The notes below the pieces were generated by a model. It saw nothing but the letters and a program-made list of their open reading frames with translations, made no database searches and was not told the DNA's origin. Both the position numbers and the translations under genes were made by a program. From the NCBI GenBank assembly GCA_902728285.1, contig CACVBU010000498.1, positions 248,001 through 312,000 of the forward strand: a stretch of 64,000 bases of DNA. Direction: 5' to 3'. The number at the start of each line of letters is the position of its first letter. The first letter of the stretch is position 1. Shown one piece after another: positions 10,400 through 24,900 of this stretch. Source of the DNA: Clytia hemisphaerica (Eukaryota; Cnidaria; Hydrozoa; Leptothecata; Clytiidae).

Positions 10400-12954
10400 T
10401 CAACTATGTAAAGGTCTCCTTTTGATACTTGAAAACAATAAGTCTTTGTGAGGTGATTCTAAACGATACGATTTATTTGGCGTACTGCTGCCGACCGCAT
10501 ATTTACGCCCATCCATGGCGGATACGTTGAGGGCGGTCGAGGTAGCAATACCTTTTGAGCGGCGCCCGAAATCAAAGTCTTCCACTGAAAGTTCTATGAA
10601 AGAGAAAATGAGCTTAGAACTGTTTGATTTTTTGGAAATACATACATATTTTTTTATAAGCAACTCTAATTTCTGGTTACGGCTGGGGTTGCTTAGCATT
10701 CTAGTTCATTTTCTGAAAAAATTCCTTTGACCACCTCTGATAATACACCATATAATTTATGCTTATTGGTTCAATGGCTATCGCTTGCCATTCTTAGATT
10801 ATAAAATCTTTTACTTTACGAGATAGTATAAAAAATGGCTAATTTCAGGGCTGGAGCCTTAGCAACCTGGTTGGTTATTAAAAAATAGTATTTAATGAGG
10901 CACTATAATCGTACTGTGTGGACGTACTTTTTAGATGTTTGTTGCTATTAATAAGTACAGTAGTAAAGAAACAACAAAAGAAACATGCATGTACAATCAA
11001 AATGGTTAACTTACTGCTTGGTGAGTATCCGTGGACTCCAGTATCAGTGAACAACTGAAAAAGTAAAAAATGTATTATTTGAAGTCTTTAAATTAGAGTC
11101 AGTAAATTTTGTTGGAGCCTGAGATTGTTCTTAGATTTCTTTTGTTCCAAACAATAGAGCTATTGTTCTCAGGGTCTACATCCGAGGCCGGTGTTCTTAT
11201 AAAATTGTCCTTATAAATAAAAAAACGTGTATTGGTTTTACTACCTCGATCGAACTTACAAACTCTAGTATTATACCCAACAAATTCGACCAACAAAATT
11301 GTTGATCTTGGAGAGCCGAGTTTGCCAGAGTCAAAATGACGTCAAAAATGCGACTACAAGACGTTCAAACCATTCAATTTAAACTCGCACACAAACTCGT
11401 TTTAGCGTTAAGATATATATGTACAGTCAACTCTCTCTAATTTGAATTTTTCTGTAATTCGAACTAAACAATTATTCCCCTCAGCTGAAAAGTAGTTCAA
11501 ATTCATCTTTGTAATTCGAATCTTTCTCTAATTCGAAGAATTGATTCCTGGAAGATCGAACTAAACAATTTTTCCCCTCAGCTGAAAAGTGGTTCAATTT
11601 CATCTTTGAAATTCTCTAATTCGAAGAATTGATCCCTTGAAGATCGAATTAACGCGAGAGTCAACTGCATATAATTTCTGATAGAAGATGTCTTTGAACG
11701 TGAGAATTTCGAAGAAGATTTCATTTTGAAAATGTCAACACAACAATAGTACTTACCTTTTTCGATACGGGTGATTTGGTTTTGTTTAAAGTTTCTTCAA
11801 ACATATAATTTGTTCGACTTCTTTCAGAGCTGAACATAAAAAAATTAAAGTCTCACAAAAAATTCATGAAAATTAGACTTGCTATGTTAGTTTTTATATG
11901 GCTCCTGGTCTCGGGTCTGCTTGTAGCATTCCTAACAAACATATACATACACCTATCAACCCTTAACGACGCGGTGAGCTTTTTAGGGGACTGGAAATGA
12001 ATTTATAAGGAAATTTTTTTTTTCAGGAACGGCTTTAATCGGACTCACTTTCGCGAGATTAAATCTCGCGATTTCGCAAATTTTTGCTATTTTTGCGAAA
12101 TTAAAACTCGCGAAAACGAGTCCACCACAATCCAATTTTTAAAACCGTATTTTCGGCGCAGAAACCAGTCTAAAGTCTCCATTTGTGGCAAAAAGTGGTA
12201 TATTTTCAGCTGTTTTCAGGCTAATTCGTGAAATTAAATCCACGTGAAATTTTTCAAAAGTCTGACTCACGAAATTAAGTAAATCCAGAAAATTTCGCGA
12301 TTTTTTTCGAAAGCGAAGAAGTGCTCTTGTGAAAAATGTAAGATACCCTTGCATTGAAGCAATAAGGTCAACAAGGGCCGTTTAAGGGTTGATAGGTTTA
12401 GTCTTCAATAACTGGACATCTATCGAACTTTTAGGGAAAGTATTTTCTCGAAAAACAAGGTCAGGACTTAGGATCACAAAAACCCTCTTTTCCCTAGAAC
12501 TAAGAAAGCAACCAAAACGGCGTTATATAATCATAGAATTGAATTTCAAACCTTAAAAAGTCGTTTGTTTTAGCCAGCTTGGAAGACAACTTTTCAGTGT
12601 GCGTCATTTCATTTTCAAACAAGTCCTGTAGTATGAAAAAAAGAGAAAAAAATCAGAGTTTCTTATTGGGTCGACCCTGAGAAAAACACATGCTAGTTTA
12701 AAATAGGGCATATGGTTGATAAGAGCATGAGACAAGGCTTAATTTTGCAAAACATCATTTAATTTAGACCATTTTGTTTTCTTCAAATTATCATAAAATT
12801 GAGGTTACACAAGGGTATGGAATTATCCAGATGATTCAGAAAACAGAAGTTTTGTTCCTTTCAATATTACCTTATAACGCCTAGCCTCGATTTGCGAAGT
12901 GTCTCGTTTAGCCAAACCTTCATGTAAACTGTTCCTCATTTCGTTCAACTCACT
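10400..12954 (-). CDS. Coiled-coil gene exons 35-39: basic Ser/Thr-rich tail
   Basis: Exons 35-36 end the coil. Exon 37 carries TLNKTKSPVSKK with SP and basic residues. Exon 38 is only 40 nt. The last exon (10400-10593) encodes VEDFDFGRRSKGIATSTAL, then RLESPHKDLLFSSIKRRP, and ends in TGA. The tail has SP sites and basic clusters typical of a disordered, phosphorylated C-terminus. I found no clear AATAAA on this strand within 300 bp. Confidence 0.85.
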
Positions 12955-15900
12955 CTGCAAAAAAAAGTAAAAAAAGTAAAAGCTTTAAAATGAAAACATT
13001 GCACGGTGGCAGAGAAACCGATTCTTATCTTCCAAATATTAACCTTTTTTTCTTCAAAATGTACTATCTAGTGTCAAAGGTTTTGTCTTTAAATAAGAGT
13101 GATATCGTTTTCTTACTCATCAATTTTAATTTACAATCTTTTTCACATTTGATTGACACGGATGTGTAGCAAGATTGGGTCAGAAAGAGGAAAAGAAAAA
13201 CCTTCTTTGCTTATATCAGCACAATATAACAATAGGCAGACACTGTCCTGATAAACCCTTTAAAAAGCGATTCGAGGGAATTCTGAATATTGTCGCGGTG
13301 CGCCAGCCGGTTACTAAGGCTGGGCCCACGGCAACGACATTTTTATTTAAAAGTTTTTCCCCGGATATCGGCCTGACTGCCGTTAGAAGACAGGAGATGG
13401 AGTTCATGGAGTAGATCAAGGAGGTGGGAGACACAAAATGTTGAAGTCTAATTTCAATCGATAACTCATTATACAATATCCAAACATACAGTTCCATAAA
13501 GCATAAAAATTCAATAACGTTCAACACTTCGAGAAGACGGGAACGCACGATCGACTCTGCCTGGCCGGTGTCATTTCCGAACGAACTCTTTACTCCTCCG
13601 GGTACCTGGATCTCTTCTCTCATGTTGATACTCCCCGACGGGAGGACTTGCCTCGCCCGAGGCTAAAAGCGAAGTGTTTTTTCTCCTAATAAAATTTCTA
13701 TCTAACGTACTCAAGGTGAGCTTCCATTCAATGGTTACCATAACTACTAACATAAATAATACAAGCCGTATATGTATAAAAGTTGCGAAGCGATCCAGAG
13801 CCACCTCGATTCGCAAGTTGCAAGCAAAACATTTAGTTCCAAATAATAGGAAAATTTCATATTTTCAAAAAAAACGGAATAACTAAAAATGTTTAAAAGG
13901 AAAAAAAACTTTCAAAACAAGAAGCAATTTCATATTATACTTAAGTTCAACAGATTGCAAGGATAGAAAAATGTCTTGTATATTTGGAAAAAAGTTTTAA
14001 TCTGAAAGAATGCCCTAAAGGGAAAAACTCCACTCTCAGAAGCCATTTTCCATTTCAAAAGCATTCTGAAAAGTTAAAACATTTTATAAGGCCACAATCA
14101 CAAATAACTAGTGTTTGCGCTGTCCAACTGACTGATAATATTTTTCTTAATTTTCCGAACACTACAATACAGTAGCTATTTATTCAAAATTTTCGTTGGA
14201 TTTGATTTCTGCCCGACACATAGTTTGAAAATCCAATTTTTCTGACGTTTTATCTGCCGACCAAACGATCAATTAATTTCTTAACCTAAAAACGACGCAA
14301 ACCAGCGCAAAAACCAGTTATTAGTGATGGTGGCTTATTTTCAGAAAAGATATCAAAAAGGAAAAAAAAATTCATACTGTACCAGGAATTATTTCCTTAT
14401 TTTCAATTAGTACGTAAAAAATTACAATTGTAATCAACAAAAGTTTTTCACATTTTAAACGTGGAAGACAATATATATATAGTTGACGACAAAGGTTTTC
14501 CATGTTTTAGATGCATGTCAAAAAAAAAATTATAAGCTCAGGCGAAAAAATAAAAAAGTTTAGTGTTACCGGAAACCGGTCCAATGACAAAACTTTTTTT
14601 CTGACCCGGTCGCAAAAATATATACTTAAATGCGATAAACTTTTGTGGAGATTAAATTTTGCGGATTTCACGAATTTGGGTGTCATCCCCAAAAATCCGC
14701 AAAATTAAATCCCATTGAAAATTTTGAGTAGGCCTTTTCAGCAAAATATTTCAAAACAAAACTCAAAAAATGTTAAATAAATACTTTTTGAATGTTTACT
14801 GGTATCAAAGAAGTGCTAATAATACGCATTTCAACGACCAATGTGATTTGACAGTACAGGCAAAAAAATTGTAAGAATATTGTCACACAATAGTGCCATC
14901 CGCGAAATTAAGTCCCTGCAAAATGTTTCAATTTCGGGGATTAGCCCAACCGCGAAATTTAATTCTTGCAAAAGTTTATCGCATTAAAGTACTATAAATA
15001 TGAACCATCATAAAGAAAAGCAAGTTGACCGTTCAAGCTATCAAACGTCGTTTTCTTACAGTAGATATTCTCACCCAGTTGTAATTAAAAGTTTGTGCAT
15101 TAGTACTTGATACATATAGATTACTTCATACTGTTTGTGTACATAAAAGTCATCTTTAAAGTTCTATTTCAATGATCTTAAAAAGTTATCAAAAATAGCA
15201 AAACAAATTTTTTCCAGCAAGCTGCATGTTCTCACGACAAAAGTTTTCCAAATTTTGAACGCATGAAAATTAAAAGTTCATGGTTTGCTACAAAAGTTTT
15301 CCATAGTTTAAACCCATTCTTCAAAGATAATTTCATATTTCACGACACGTTTTCCACATTTTAATCAAAACGGAAGATAATTTCAAAGTTTACGATGAAA
15401 ACTTTTAATTTAAAAAGTTATGTAAGGTGATTTCCGATTGTTTACATCCATATTCAATGTCTTTACGATTAGCTTACTTTTTCAGAGGTTGACATAACAT
15501 TTATTCATCAACATCACCCATCAGGCCGTCTGGCTGTGGCTGGGGGCTGTCAGGCTGTGGTTGTCAGCTTCAAAAGTTGGAAATAAGCTGCTACCGTATA
15601 TAATTTCCCCCTCAAAGAGGTTTCAATTACCAGTCGAGTGTCATTGTTGTAGAAGAAGCACCAAGTAAAATTCAATCTATAGTTAATTTAGCTCCAGGTT
15701 CAAATTTTTCCAAACAACAAAATGAATGAAGCCAAGTCAAGGGGTGAAAGCTTCTTCGTAAAGACGAAAGACATGTATCTATTTTTCGGATCCGGTATGC
15801 GGGAATAGTGTCAGGACCTGCAGGCGACCTGGTAGGGTTGGGTTTGGGTGTGGTTTGGGTGTGGTTACGTATCAGATTAGCTAGGAATTGGGTTATTATC

Positions 15901-18900
15901 AGTTAGGGTTAGGGTTGGAGCTCGAAAAAAGCACTCTTTTGTGATTTTCTCTTAATACAGTCTGGTCTGCAGTTTGTACAATATAAATAGCCATCAGAAA
16001 CGCTATCTCGGCATGAATCCGTGGCGCAGTGGATAAGGTATTGGGTTTCAAAACATCGGAACTTTGCATTTAGTGGGTTCGAATCCCACCGGGACCGGTG
16101 ACGATCTGTCGGTAAGTCATTCAGTAAGTTAGAAAACATAGTAAATAACTCACACAGAACCAGAAAGTCAGAAAAACTACGAACAATAGACTGGAAAGTA
16201 CGAAATAAGTCCAGATCTGTCTTTCGTCTTTACGAAGAAGCCACGACCAAGTCAAGGAACGTCAGACTTTTTTAAAGCTGCAAGTGTTTCATTTCCAGGC
16301 ACAACATGGTCAGATTTCTCCAAAAATATTCAGTCACTTGCCCTGTTACAATTCATTTACATGTACAGGCAAAATTCAAGTTAGTTTGTTGTCAAAATTG
16401 GCAAACTTGTCCTGTTTTTTCAAGAAAATGCATCTCTCATTCCAAACCAACAGAATTGAAACAAAACATCAAATCCAGGGAGGTATAATAAGAAAACTTT
16501 ATCATCCACCAGTTCTTGTGCCATTCAGACAAAAAACATGATCCAATTCGACTCTTGAAGCATGAAAATCGAAGAAAAATAACCGAGGAGCAGTATTTGT
16601 TGTCCATTTGTTGCCGCCATCTTTATTGTTTTGACGGCTAGAAACCAGTATGGTCTATCATCATCGAGCCGAGGGCGACGTTCCACGACGATCTTGCAAG
16701 GAGAATAGAGCACCGCAGGGATGTTTTCCGGCGACGTGTCTTTAAAAATAACGTTGTCCGTCTCAAAAAAAGCCACTCTACTGTTCTCTCGCTCGGAGCT
16801 CGATTGAATACGAGCCATGTAGTCAAACACGGAATTTCAAATTCGAATACGTCAAATTTAATATAATGGAGATAATTTTCTCTATCATTTCCTGGAATAT
16901 CCTTCATGTTTTATCCCCTTAACATTCATTGTCGCGCGACTCGGAGATACTAAACGTTTTTCCCATCTCCTGCCTTTTAGATGGTTGAAAGAATGGAAAG
17001 TTAAAGGTACGCACACACGATAGCAAAACTGCTTCGCTCATGTACATTCGCTTCGCAAAAATTGCGGAACTATGTCCTCATGAAATATTCACTTTCTAGG
17101 TTTTTGACAAGTTTTAGCGTCACTCCCAGGTTCAAACGAAAAACAACGCCTTTTATATATTCAAACTCAATCAATTGTATTTCGAAATATTAATCTCAAT
17201 GATGCCTCTTAAGGTCGTAGCCCCGTTTTCTGCAAACAACTAGTCCCAAGTCTAACAAAATAACAAAACTTCAAAAAAGAAATTCGAGCATCATCTACAG
17301 TGTGTCCCAGAAAAAGCGGACACATTTTTATAAAAAGTAAAATCCTCATAATTTGTGCCAGATTTTATGACATCTTTACTTAATATTTTAACCTTAATAG
17401 CCTCTTCAATCATCTTGAGAATTGAATATCTATTGATTTAACAGAGAATTCTTTTTATCTTATTCTAAACATTCTAAGCCAAGTTAAGATGACGAGTTTT
17501 GAGGATTTTACTTCGTATAAAATTTGTCCGCTATTTTTGGGGACACACTGTATATTAGATCCATGATTATGACCGATCCCCTGCTGGTTAACTTTTAGAT
17601 AACACACAATAAATAGTTGGATTCTAACTCAACTCAAATTTTAAGGAGCCCAAGTTAAAAACAACGACTCATATAATGAAAATCAGAATCCCGAGTTCCC
17701 TACCAGCACAATGAGCACGTACCTTCAGTTCTCGTATAGTTTCTTCTAGTTCTTGTTTGGTCTTTGTTTCTTTGTCGTTGCGAATCTTATCAAATGCTTC
17801 TCTTGCCAATGACTATAGGGGAACGCATAACAACATTCTAATCAATGATGTACACGTTTTTTTTATAAGAACATCATATGCATTTTTTTAATGTATGATA
17901 TAGGGGAAGCATAACAACATTCTAATCAATGATGTACACGTTTTTTTTTATAAGAACATCATATGCATATTTTTAATGTATGATATAGGGGAAGCATAAC
18001 AACATTCTAATCAATGATGTACACGTTTTTTTTATAAGAACATCATATGCATATTTTTAATGTATGATATAGGGGAAGCATAACAACATTCTAAGCAATG
18101 ATGTACACGTTTTTTTTATAAGAACATCATATGCATATTTTTAATGTATGATATAGGGGAAGCATAACAACATTCTAATCAATGATGTACACGTTTTTTT
18201 TATAAGAACATCATATGCATATTTTTAATGTATGATATAGGGGAAGCAAGCAACATTCTAAGAAATTCATACTTTGGGCTAAAGTTATGCATGTACACGC
18301 TTTTTTATAAGAACAACTTTATAAAAACACGAGGCTGAAAATTTGTCCAAGAACTAATTAGGAACAATCTTAAGCCTTCAGAAATACTTTCTAATACTTA
18401 GATTTTAACGGATTTTTATTTTTTAAGTAAAGCAACGGAGCGTATTAAGAACAACGTAAGAACATTTTAGCCTGAAAATTTCAAAAAATTAAGAACAGCT
18501 CAACCTGAGCCAAAATTTACTAGTTCTTATAAAAAAAAGCATGTGATGGGATCAAAGAAACTTAAGTGAAAATGCCAAAAGACGAGGAGTTTTGGACTTT
18601 GGCGTTCTCCGGATCCGATACTGACATTATTACCCTATGATTAGGAGCAGAAAATTTCCTCGAAAAATGCAAACATCAATATTTAAACACTTTTTATTTT
18701 ATAAGAATATACTTTATAAGAACATTGTTGATGGAATTGGCCGAAAAACTAAGAATATATCACCATCATGGAATTTGCAGGAGGGCATTGGAATGCCGAT
18801 TTTAGAGCTTTTTTATCTTTTAACTGGGCAAAAAGATTCTTGATTTTACATATCAGAAATTTCCATGGGGCAAGTTACCGGGACATTTTTACGTGAAAGC

Positions 18901-21900
18901 TAATTTCCTGTCATCAGTGACACTGACCTGTTCTTCCAGATGCATATTGACTTCTTGTAGTTTCTTGTTTAAATCCAAACGACACTGAAAATTAATTGTT
19001 GTTGACTATTAACGAAAGAACAATGCTCGCTTTTCTAGTCATGCATTTTGTGATGCACTTAAAATATACTTATCAGCCGTTAACAGTGCCGTAGCCATTG
19101 AAGGGGCAGAGGGAGGGGGTAGAAAAGGGGCTGGGCCCCCAAAGGGAAATTGTTTGGGAAATCTGTATAAGTTTTGCTAGTACTTGACGTTTAGAGGGGC
19201 TGTTTTAGCCAGTCTAGAGAGTATAAACTCCAAAAGAAATTTCTAGTCTCTCGTCTCGGGCCCAACCATGGTGGGACCTCCTTATATGCTAAACATGCGG
19301 GGCCCCTAAAGCTAATTTCGTCTCCACAGTACTGCTTAAACATATGGAATTTACCAAGAAGGATTAACGTCAATTTTTATGTCATTTTTTCGCAACCGCT
19401 TCCCAGTTACGAGTACGTGTCTATGATGTTATGGAAAGAATGGCTTAATCACCCTAAACTTCCTGAAGAAACTAATTGGAATTCCCCTTAAAGATTTAAA
19501 GTTTGAGAGCATCAACAATACCATCTTTATCACCCAAGGGCTTTTGACGGGCAACCTAAAACGGCGTTTACGACGACGGGAACCGTTTACAATACCGAGA
19601 CAGGGCAGTAAAATACTGTTTAAAATACCGAGACAGGTCTTAATAGCTCACAACGCTCAAAGTACCTTTGTTTCGAGATTTCGTTTGAATTCTTCCAGAC
19701 TTTCTTCAGGTATATAATGTTTTTCGAAGTGATCTTTCTGTTTGAGCAAATCTTTTTGTAGTGTTTGTAAAGCGCTTTCTAGTTTGTCCACTTCGTAGCG
19801 TTGAACCTGGAAGCAGAATAAACAACAACAAAAAATGAAGATGATTTCCGGGATTGGTGGGTTTTACGGACATTTACAGAAGTTAAAGCTCGAAATAAGG
19901 GTTAACAAAGTAATGGTTGCGATGACGGGATCATATTGACGGATATGTGACGATAACTGAGTAAAGAAAACACCAGTGTAACGATATGAGGGGTAAATGA
20001 GACTTTGGTGTAGTTATAGACTGGTTAAACGAGACATGGATGTAGTTATAAAACAGGTAAATGAGACAGTGGTGTAGTTATAAAAGGGGCAAATGAGACA
20101 GGGATGTAGCTATAAAAGGAGTAAAACAAAACGGGTGTGTGATAATAGGAGGAAGGACAAAGACGGTTTGTCAACCGAGACATGGGATCGATGACCGACC
20201 TTTTCTTTAGTTTTCATGTCGGAGATTTCAGTAAATTGGTCTCGCTTCGATTGTTCTAAGTCCTGACGTAGCCTTTGTTCATGCTTCAATTGCTCTGATT
20301 GCCCTTGTAGCTGAAACAAGTTGCAAAAACAGTCAGTTAAGTAATTTTCCAGGATGTTTTTTGTGAGGAGCAAAAATCACTCTACTCAAACGGAAAACGA
20401 ATTTATACAAGAAATGGTTAGAATGTATGGCACAATACCTGGCCACGCAACTTGGCCACAGTCTGCATCAAAACTTTCTTTTCTTGTTCACTCCCGTCCT
20501 CGCCTGATTCCAACATCTAGAAAAAAAACATAAAAATAATACACCAGAATGCACCAGACCTTTAATAACTCAAATGTCTCCGTAACTCGAACTCGTTTTT
20601 TAGTCCCTTATAAACCAGTCTCTATAACTCGAAATTTCAATTATTTGAACAAAGTTGCGTTCCCCGAGCGTGTTCGAGTTAAGGAAAATATAAAACGTCT
20701 AAACGTTCAAAAGTTCAAACACCAAAGTCAATAAACAGATTGCCATATACAAATTGAAGACGTCATTTTGATCATTTTCGATTCGATCACTTGGCGAAGA
20801 ACTCTGGTTAGCCAGTTACGGTGCAAGTTGACTCGACGTAGATTATGACGTCACATAATTTACAAATCATTCGAAATTATACCTTGATTTTTCTTTGGAA
20901 TTGCTTCAGTTTGTTTCGAAGGTTTGTGACTTCTTTTTGGTGTTGGCCTGACCTGAAATTATTAGAAACATCACACATCACGCATATTAAGTGACAACCG
21001 TAGAGCCTTTAAAATAGTCACATTAGTTTTTAAACTTCAATTCGCGATAATTAAATGATTTTTACTTATAACGTGGTTAAACTCTAAAGGAAATATATCC
21101 TTAAAAATCTTTGCACGCAGTTGGCGTTAACCCCTTTTCGCTGCTTTGAGAATTGAGATTCTGAGAAAACTAAAATTGTTAGCAAAATCTAAACTTTTCG
21201 GCATTAGAGAAGAAAAATTTGCTTCGCCCATTCTCAAGTTAAGTTGTAACGAAAATACAAAAAAAACATCGTTAAAAAACGCGTCACTTTTAGAAAACAT
21301 TTGTTATTTTATTACCTTTGCTCGTAGACTTCGATTTTGTTGTCTGATGTTTTCTTGTATTCTAAAAGCTTTCGTGTTTTCCTTCGCTCCTAAATTGATA
21401 AAACTGGATGATAATAATAATTCCCCATTACCTTAGCCATTGCTCTGAAAGGCTAGAGAGGAATCTGTAACCTTTCTCAAGCAAGAAAAAGTGAAGCCTT
21501 AATAATCTTTGCGCCGTTTTTAGAAGGTCGGATTGAATCTAATTTCCCTGCGGCATATTTTTCAAAATCAGGCGATGAATTTAGCCTATCTCTATTCCAA
21601 CACGCGATTTTTTTATCGCTCTGTTGGTCCATCACTTGTTACCACTTTCTGTGATGTCGAGGAAAAAGCCGTGGTCGTCTGGTACAGGCAAGCGATGAAT
21701 TTTACTTTCAATCGTTTTTGCAGGCCACGCGCTTTAATGGAAAATGAGTGGCTTCGTTTTCTACCCAAAATTTTTAACTCTAGCCCCTTCAGGGCTTAGA
21801 ACTTAACGAACCAGCTTATCGCTTGATAAACAATTTGTGTCCATAAAAAATTTAACTCGTAGAAAACAGAATCGAAATACAAAGATTATCAAAACATATA

Positions 21901-24900
21901 TGAAGATTCGTGGGAAGTGAGTTAACTTGAAGGAAATAATTTGAAGATTCAAATTCTCTGCAAAGAAGTTTCATCATCATCTTTCGACCGTAGTCGACGT
22001 GATGGATTCCACCCTCTGGCGCAAATCGCAAATGACACAATCACGTTCGCGCCTGGCAGTTTCCAGGTTACTATAATAAAGCCCAGACAGCGTAATTGAA
22101 AGTGAACTTTCTCGATCTTTCGTTTGGGCGTCATATTCAAAGCATTAATTTACCTCTTCAATTTGTGTTTTCTGTTCATCTATTTTCTTCTCCAGATCTA
22201 TCATCTATAAAACAGAAAAGCCTTTCAAAACCAATATTTATTGAAATTTTCCAAGCACCGAATTCTTTCTAGTAAAGGCACGGAGTCGTATAGATTAACA
22301 CCTACTTACAGATAAAAAATCAATTTCACCTGAAAAATTCTATCTACAAAGAGACTCTATATCTGACTGTAAAAGGATCACCCATAATCCGTAAAGATTT
22401 AAATAAGAAAAACAGATTGTTCTAAATAAATAAAATAAACCGTTTCTTCAGCAATGTTGATCACATTTTCTTCGGCCAAGTCGATAACCGGAATTTCAAC
22501 GAGAACTAATATCAAAATACCTGTACACCGAGCCTGGACCTCGATTTGATTTCAGATTCCCAGAGATTTTTATTGTCCGTAGCCTCTCGTTCGTGTTGCG
22601 TTCGATGTAGAGATTCGTTGTGCAGTTTCTCCTCAAGTAATGCATTGTTGCCCTTCACGTTGCTAAGCAACGCCTCCAAATTCTCACGAGCCTGTACAAT
22701 ACAAAGACAGAAGACAATCAATCACATGCTGACATGACAAAAACTTCATAAAAGTAAGTTAGTATGTTTGCAACAGCATTCGGAGGCGAACCGAGGACTC
22801 CTGTTTCGAAGGCTGTCTACCTGAAGGTAGAGAAGGGCGCCATCTCCTTGGATCGATCAACTTACCCTTGATCCTGCTCTTAATTGATCAGCGTCAAACA
22901 GAGAGGCATCAAGTATTCAAGTAATATTTTAGCTTCATCTGAACATTTTTAAGCGTTAGTTTATCAATTGATATTCTCAAAGCCTGCCAATATAAGCTTT
23001 TAAAACTTGTGTCTCACCGCTTACTAGCCTAGTTAAATAAGCCCATTCACAAGGCTAGGACACACGGCTAATGGCAATATAGCGTTTTCGGCGCTTTAAA
23101 GATTTTTATATTTACGGATTTTTAAGTTCGCCTTGGAACACTAGTTATTCAGTCACAACTAACCATCAGATTTATCCTTGTGACTGAATCAAACTAGCTT
23201 AAATTTCTAGGCTAACCGCTTACCAAACCAACCATGTGATAAAGCTAGAAAAGGCTTTTGGAAAAACTTTTTACACTCCATTAAAAGTTTTTCCATATTA
23301 CAGACTTAGCTGTTGAGGATTTCACTACATGTACAATAGAAAAAGCATAATACCTCGAAAAAATCTAACATTGAACATTGAACAATTTTTGAAGAACTTT
23401 TCTTATGATGAACCATATCGAATAAAGTTTTCATGAAATTCGTTTAGAAGAAAAAAAAGTTGAAGAAATCTTTTCATTTTCTTTAAACATTTTTAAATGG
23501 AAGCTGTTTATTAAAGCGTTCTAAACAGTATTACACCGAAATATACCGTTTTTGTTTAATGGTTTTGAAAATGTTTTGTTTAAACGAAACACCCTAAGTT
23601 TATAGCTCCGATTTTTCCATTGGAAAATTTAGCCAAATTTTGATGCTAAATTTCAATCGTCACACTTAGAATGGGATGTGCTTCTTCTCTGAGAGCTACA
23701 CGTTTTTTTTAATATAAGAACATTCAGAATTTTTGAAGCCTTAGGATGTTCTTAACTTTTTGAGTTTTAAGCCTAAAAATGTTCTTAACATGTTCTTATT
23801 TTCGCCATTTTTCGTCCATTTTCTTATGAAATTCGGTGTCCGTAAAGCCTTAAAATGTTCTTAACTTGTTTATAAATTTTTACCATCCATGTTCTTATAT
23901 AGTTCGTAGTTTTATAGTTGGATAAACCAGCTATGTAAATTTAAAATATATGATTTATGGCAAATGCTTTGGAAATAAAGTCAACTTTCGCTAATTCAAA
24001 CTCGAATGGGTAATCTTATTTGTTCGAATTACAGAGAGAGATTCGGATTAAGAGGGTTCCTGAGAACAAGTTCGAATTATAGAAAGACTCGAATAATAGA
24101 AGTTCGAATTAGCTAGAGTTTACTGTACATGTGAAGTAGCGTTACTTCAACGCTTCGTTAAGTAGCTTGTTGATCTCACCTCAAAGTAGACAATCTAAGA
24201 ATTATTGATTCGGGAACGTGTTATTAGTTTCAAATACAGATTAGAGGATAAATCAATTTGGATTTAATTTGTCTTCTTGTCAACCATCTCAATTACAACT
24301 TGGCAACCAGATTAAAAGAATTTCTCATCAGACAAGAAGTATGACATTTTTGTCATGAATAAAAACATGTCTGCTTTGTTAGATATAACTGATGTTAGAG
24401 CTAAAACGAGATAAGTTTTTTAAAATTCTATATTTTATGTGAAAAATAAATATTCTCTGTTTCATCTCACACAAAAAAAAGTATTCTAAAATCGATTTCT
24501 AGTTTTCAGTTCACTCCTCTTTCCTCTATTTATCATATTATCAAATAGAATATTGATCCTGTCTTTCTTGTAAAAGAAAACTGCGTGTTTTTGTTGAATC
24601 ATCGAAAGGAAAAGGGCAGATTATCAAGGGGAAAGCTATCTCTTCTAAAAAACATTTAGATTGTATAAAAGTAAAGCGTGTATATATCAGTAAATAGCCT
24701 CCGATAAACCAACTGTATTTGTTTCAAACATGCCTACGCGTTGCAACAAGAACGCTGTTTATTCAAACAACAATCTCTCTTGTACTACGCATGCGTCATA
24801 ATTGCTTATAAAAGAACCACAAGGAAACTATAAACCAAAACTGTCTGAATGTGATTGAAATTCATATTTTTATAATAAATGAGCTTGAGCTGATCGCAGT

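Noticed and set aside
13216..13623. 135-codon minus-strand ORF
   Set aside because: Its C-terminus is encoded by a family C MITE and no domain is seen; kept only as an unclassified block.
15900..15920. Telomere-like TTAGGG copies
   Set aside because: Only two adjacent copies (GTTAGGGTTAGGGTTGG) inside a repeat element; too short to be telomeric.
16010..16095. A third functional tRNA gene
   Set aside because: A and B boxes and the T-arm are present, but the acceptor arm has mismatches and no anticodon arm can be drawn; it is a tRNA-derived element.
17851..18243. Possible CRISPR array or origin iterons
   Set aside because: The 84-bp units are contiguous and near-identical, without spacers, and start from a MITE end and a splice acceptor.
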